A DNA stretch of 64,000 nucleotides from contig NW_019775733.1 in the NCBI RefSeq assembly GCF_001039355.2, forward strand, positions 134,613 to 198,612. Reading direction: 5' to 3'. The notes below the pieces were generated by a model, which did no database searches, had not been told where the DNA came from, and was given only the letters and a program-made list of their open reading frames with translations. Every line of letters starts with the position of its first letter. The first letter of the stretch is position 1. Position numbers and translations under genes: made by a program. Source of the DNA: Lingula anatina (taxonomy: Eukaryota; Brachiopoda; Lingulata; Lingulida; Lingulidae). Shown piece by piece: positions 60,669 through 64,000 of the stretch.

Positions 60669-62294
60669 AGTGCAACAACCTTCAGCAGAAAACAGTGACA
60701 GGATTTTAAAAATTATATACAGTATGATATTGTATCATAAAATAAACAGTACATACTTTGAACTTGCTTGTGAGCAAAATAGCAAGCACAGATGCTCAAG
60801 TCAACATATTATTTTTAATCATAGACCAAGGTGTTAATGAACCCTCCCCCCACTCTAACCCCCCCCCCCCTCCCCACCAAAAGAAAATCCAAAGTTCTGT
60901 ATTCAAAATTGAACCTCCAGTAAAGTTTACTGGTACATTAGGTGAGAATTAAGTTTGCCTTATTTTAGTATTAAACAGAAAGGTTTAATCAATCGAAAAA
61001 TATCCCAAACACAAATACTGCTGTTTCTTTTTTTTCTAATACCCCAACAGCAAAATTCCGGTGTGGCGTGATAGACCCGTGCCGTGACGAAACCATTCTG
61101 CACATGCGCATTGAGGGTAGATTGAAAGAAGGGACTTCTGGTATGACGATATCGTCGTAGGTATTTTTGGAACTATTGACCTTTCAATTCGTAATTCAGT
61201 GGTTTTTGCCATGAGAGAGTATGTATTTGATAATCTTACAATAAACTCCACGGAGGAATGTTGGAAAAGTTTTATATAAACACCAAAGGAAGCGTGTGAC
61301 ACACCTCTTATTACTGAGATTGTGATCGTGACTGAACTGTTTTGCTCTGTGATGAGGTTGTAGTAAGACTCGTAGTATAAATGTTTTCACACTACAATGT
61401 TCTTTCAGTTTAGAGTTCAGTAATTGTTGTCGAGAGAAAGTGTGTGTTTGACAATAATATAACTTCCTCTATGGGGAAATGTTGGAAATACATATGTAGC
61501 TACGTGCTGTAAGTCAACTTTGTCAGTGTCGTGAATGTGACTGCGTTTGCATAAAGTCGTCGTAAGACTCGTATGAATGCCCATTATATAATGTTAGATA
61601 TGTTCACAGGTGTGTTACACGTCCAAAGTGAGAAGGTCGATGCATTCCCAACAGTCCACCTTCAAGTCAGTTTTTTTATATCATAAAGCTTTAACACATT
61701 TATTTTATTTCATTGTTCGGATTGATTGGCAGAAGAAAATAGCTTAAAATTATAGTGTGTGTTTGTGTGTATTATGATGATTACTTGTTGTATTTGTTCT
61801 ATATTTTCACATNCCGGGGAGCAACTCACCAGTACCTGTGACCTCAGATTTGTGGGGGAGGGGGTCTAAACTGATGTGTTTTCTCTTTATCGTCATATAC
61901 TGACCCAATGCAGGGATCCAAAATCCAAAATTAGATACTTACAAACTATTCCAACTTGTTATAGAGTAATCCAAACAGCTAGTTCCCTCAATTTGTGAAA
62001 TATTCCACTGTTGTGTAAGCAGTAAATGCATCTCGCGCCAACAAACCTCAATTTCACATTTCCCGCGAGATGGGGCCTTCATTAAAAACGCGATTTCTTT
62101 TTTTAAAATGTTGAATATTTTCGCACCAACACCAGAATGTAATGTCAGAGAGAACATATATATTTAGGAATTATGAGGCAAATCATGTTATTTAGGTACG
62201 TAAACGAACTTTATCCATCGTAATTTCGCACTCGGGAAAGAATCCGTCACTGAACCGGAAACAGCCGAGGATGGCCGAGTAAGAAACAACAAAT
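60669..62294. promoter_or_regulatory. Divergent BRCA1/UBR3 intergenic region, right arm
   Basis: The 1.63 kb between the two start codons. About 60669-60870 matches the left arm, including the C-homopolymer tract. About 60870-61812 is unrelated to the left arm. From 61814 (right after a single N at 61813) to 62294 it matches again. The shared part has TTTCCCGC (62059-62066), an E2F-like site, and TCTCGCGCCA at 62031-62040. Confidence 0.6.
61195..61585. repeat. Diverged tandem duplication in the right-arm promoter region
   Basis: Two units, about 61195-61385 and 61416-61585, share ordered blocks: CAGT..TT.TTG, GAGAG, TTTGA.AAT, a CC..GG segment, ATGTTGGAAA, and GTAAGACTCGTA. Gaps differ between the units. 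Neither unit is found in the left arm. Confidence 0.6.
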
Positions 62295-63288
62295 ATGGCA
62301 ACCCATGTTTTGATGAGGAGGGGGAAGCGGGCTGTCGCCGAATACATGAAGGCGGAATGTCTGCGACCGAGCGGACAGCAGCAATTAAACGAACTCTTAG
62401 AGCACCTGCTCGATCCATCAAAGACTTTGGATGATTTTGAGACTCTAGATTGGTGCCGGTGGCTGATGGCAGGGGGGACAACTTTTGACGATTTCGCCAA
62501 AACAGGTGGAGCAATATGTCACTGCTGTACATCTGCTGTCTTCTCTGATACTATATTTTTACTGACAGCTGTGACCGTGTTGTTGTTCAGGATTTATAAT
62601 AAGACTCGTCAAATTCACTTCAACTTTGTTAGGATAGGGTCATAGATATGTGATTATAGATAATATGTCATAATATCACTTTTTCTGCTTGCATTTATAA
62701 ACAACGTCATTTGTTACAAGAGAGTAAGAGTAAGAATGTTCTGTCTAGCAGTTTGTTATTTGTACAGGGAGCCAGATCTGCTATGTTGTACCTAATTATC
62801 TTATCTTATTGATTGAACACTGCATGTTTAATAACTTCACCATGTTCTGCAGGTTACTGCTGTGCCATAGCAACATAAATTTATACAATATTACTAGTAC
62901 ATGTAGGATACAGTATTAGTATAAAACTGAACTTAAGTTTCATCACATGCACCCAAAACTCTGGTAGTATCTATAATTGGACTATTAAAAGTGAATATGT
63001 TATTAGTTTGAAATATTGATTATCTGTGCTGGTTTTAAGTACAAATTGAAATAATCCTGATGTTATATTTTCAGTGAGACAGTACGACAATGCGACAACA
63101 TGTGGTTTAGTGTGGACGTCAAATTTCGTTGCATATCGCTGTAGAACATGCGGCATCAGCCCGTGCATGTCACTGTGTGCCGACTGCTTCCAGGCCGGGA
63201 ACCACACGGGGCATGATTTCAACATGTTTCGTAGCCAGGCAGGAGGAGCTTGCGACTGCGGGGACATCAGTGTTATGCAAGCTGACGG
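62295..63288 (+). CDS. UBR3: UBR3-like, right copy, first two coding exons (continues off right edge)
   Basis: Mirror of the left UBR3 start. Exon 1 is 62295-62505 ([12 protein letters not shown] to DDFAKT) and exon 2 is 63075-63288, the same lengths and phases as in the left arm. Exon 2 encodes the UBR-box core, with YRCRTCG and GGACDCG. The visible protein appears identical to the left copy. Exon 3 onward would lie beyond the window, so it is not known whether this copy is full length or a 5' fragment caught at the edge of the duplication. Confidence 0.9.
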
Positions 63289-63295
63289 GTAAGTG

Positions 63296-63337
<42 letters not shown>

Positions 63338-63632
63338 GTATGTCTACAACTTTTCAGTCTACTTATTTAGACAAATGAACCACAGTCTTAATATAAAACA
63401 ACTGCTGAAATTTATACCACTGCAAACAGACTCATAACTTAGAAAAGCCCAATTCTTTCTCTCATCCATTGACTATAGATTAATATGCAAATCTAGATCG
63501 GGAATATTGAAAGCAAAATTGAAAATCTATTTTGGGAGAAATTGTGTGAGGGTAGTAAATTGTTTGTTTCCTAGCTAGGATAGCATGGTTAAGCAAACTG
63601 ATGCTCAGCTGTTCTCAATCCACTGTGTCATA

Positions 63633-64000
63633 GATCCCATTCCCATAGATTTTAGATCGTTCTATCCCTGTGGGGAGTCTCACAAGATTACTGTCAACTT
63701 GGCCGGCTTAAGGGTGCTTTCCCAGAGATTTAGATCGATCTAAAGATTAAGATTTAGATCGACCTAACTCCCTTGGGGTTCACGCTAAATTGCAGTCAGC
63801 CGAGCGGGCACCATAGTTAATTTCCCCCTTAAAGATTTTAGTAGGCGGGACAGACGCTTAAGCCGGCCAAGCTGACAGTAATCTAGTGAGACTCCCCACA
63901 GAGATAGATCGATCTAAAAATCTATGGAAATGGGGTGTTAGTGTCTGTCCCGCCTACTACAAGCTGTAAGAGGGTAATTTACTGTTGTGCGCGCTCGGCT
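63633..64000. mobile_element. MITE family A, right-arm UBR3 intron 2, interrupted and cut by window end
   Basis: The outer element starts CCCATTCCCATAGATTTTAG, runs to about 63712, and resumes at about 63938 with GTGTCTGTCCCGCCTACTAC. It is the positional partner of 8557-8768. The (TG)n repeat at about 63296-63333 lies in the same intron. Confidence 0.8.
63713..63937. mobile_element. MITE family A nested inside another family A copy
   Basis: Begins GGTGCTTTCCCAGAGATTTA and ends ATGGAAATGGGGTG, in the opposite orientation to its host. The flanks CTTAAG and TTAG suggest a short target duplication that has since mutated. The left-arm partner (8557-8768) lacks this insertion. Confidence 0.8.

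Larger units (their letters stand above)
45535..64000 (-). repeat. Right arm of large inverted duplication (BRCA1 + UBR3 5' part)
   Basis: Reverse-complement counterpart of about 8600-29205, still matching at the window end inside UBR3 intron 2. It lacks the left-arm insertions at 12639, 13412, 14297, 16919 and 17420. It has private insertions at 58678, 59323 and 63713. Confidence 0.93.

Noticed and set aside
8600-64000. Inverted arms as an assembly join of two haplotypes
   Set aside because: Not excluded, but less likely: exon tracts differ too much for ordinary alleles, several old insertions are shared while others are private, and inverted orientation with an unrelated spacer of 16 kb is unusual for a haplotype join. 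Read-depth should still be checked.

Overview
The window is AT-rich animal genomic DNA. Genes are split into many short exons with GT-AG introns, and the non-coding parts are full of microsatellites and short inverted-repeat (MITE-like) elements. The proteins are clear metazoan orthologues (UBR3, BRCA1, C1GALT1). Gene structure, repeat style and BRCA1 divergence suggest a lophotrochozoan, most likely a bivalve mollusc. That assignment is an inference; no species marker was seen.

The layout is one very large inverted duplication. The left arm (about 8.6-29.2 kb) holds the 5' part of UBR3 on the minus strand, head-to-head with a complete BRCA1 on the plus strand (11390-28093). The right arm (about 45.5-64.0 kb, running off the window) holds the mirror image: a second complete BRCA1 on the minus strand (46725-60668), head-to-head with the first two exons of a second UBR3 on the plus strand (62295 onward). 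The spacer of about 16 kb between the arms carries one recognisable gene, a core-1 galactosyltransferase (C1GALT1, minus strand, 31603-35706), plus several MITEs and a minisatellite. The left UBR3 continues left beyond the duplicated part seen here; 15 exons (735 codons) are visible and more lie off the left edge.

Both BRCA1 copies read as intact 18-exon genes. Sixteen exons have identical lengths and the other two differ by one codon each. Each copy has a complete RING, a coiled coil and tandem BRCT domains. Divergence between the copies is patchy: long tracts, introns included, are nearly identical, while two exonic tracts differ strongly. This is the pattern expected from gene conversion between palindrome arms. 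The arms also carry private transposon insertions whose empty sites can be read in the other arm, which reveals target duplications (TTAA, TTA). Several elements sit right at splice sites.

The two BRCA1/UBR3 pairs share a divergent promoter region. The part next to UBR3, with E2F-like sites, is conserved between the arms; the middle part is different sequence in each arm.
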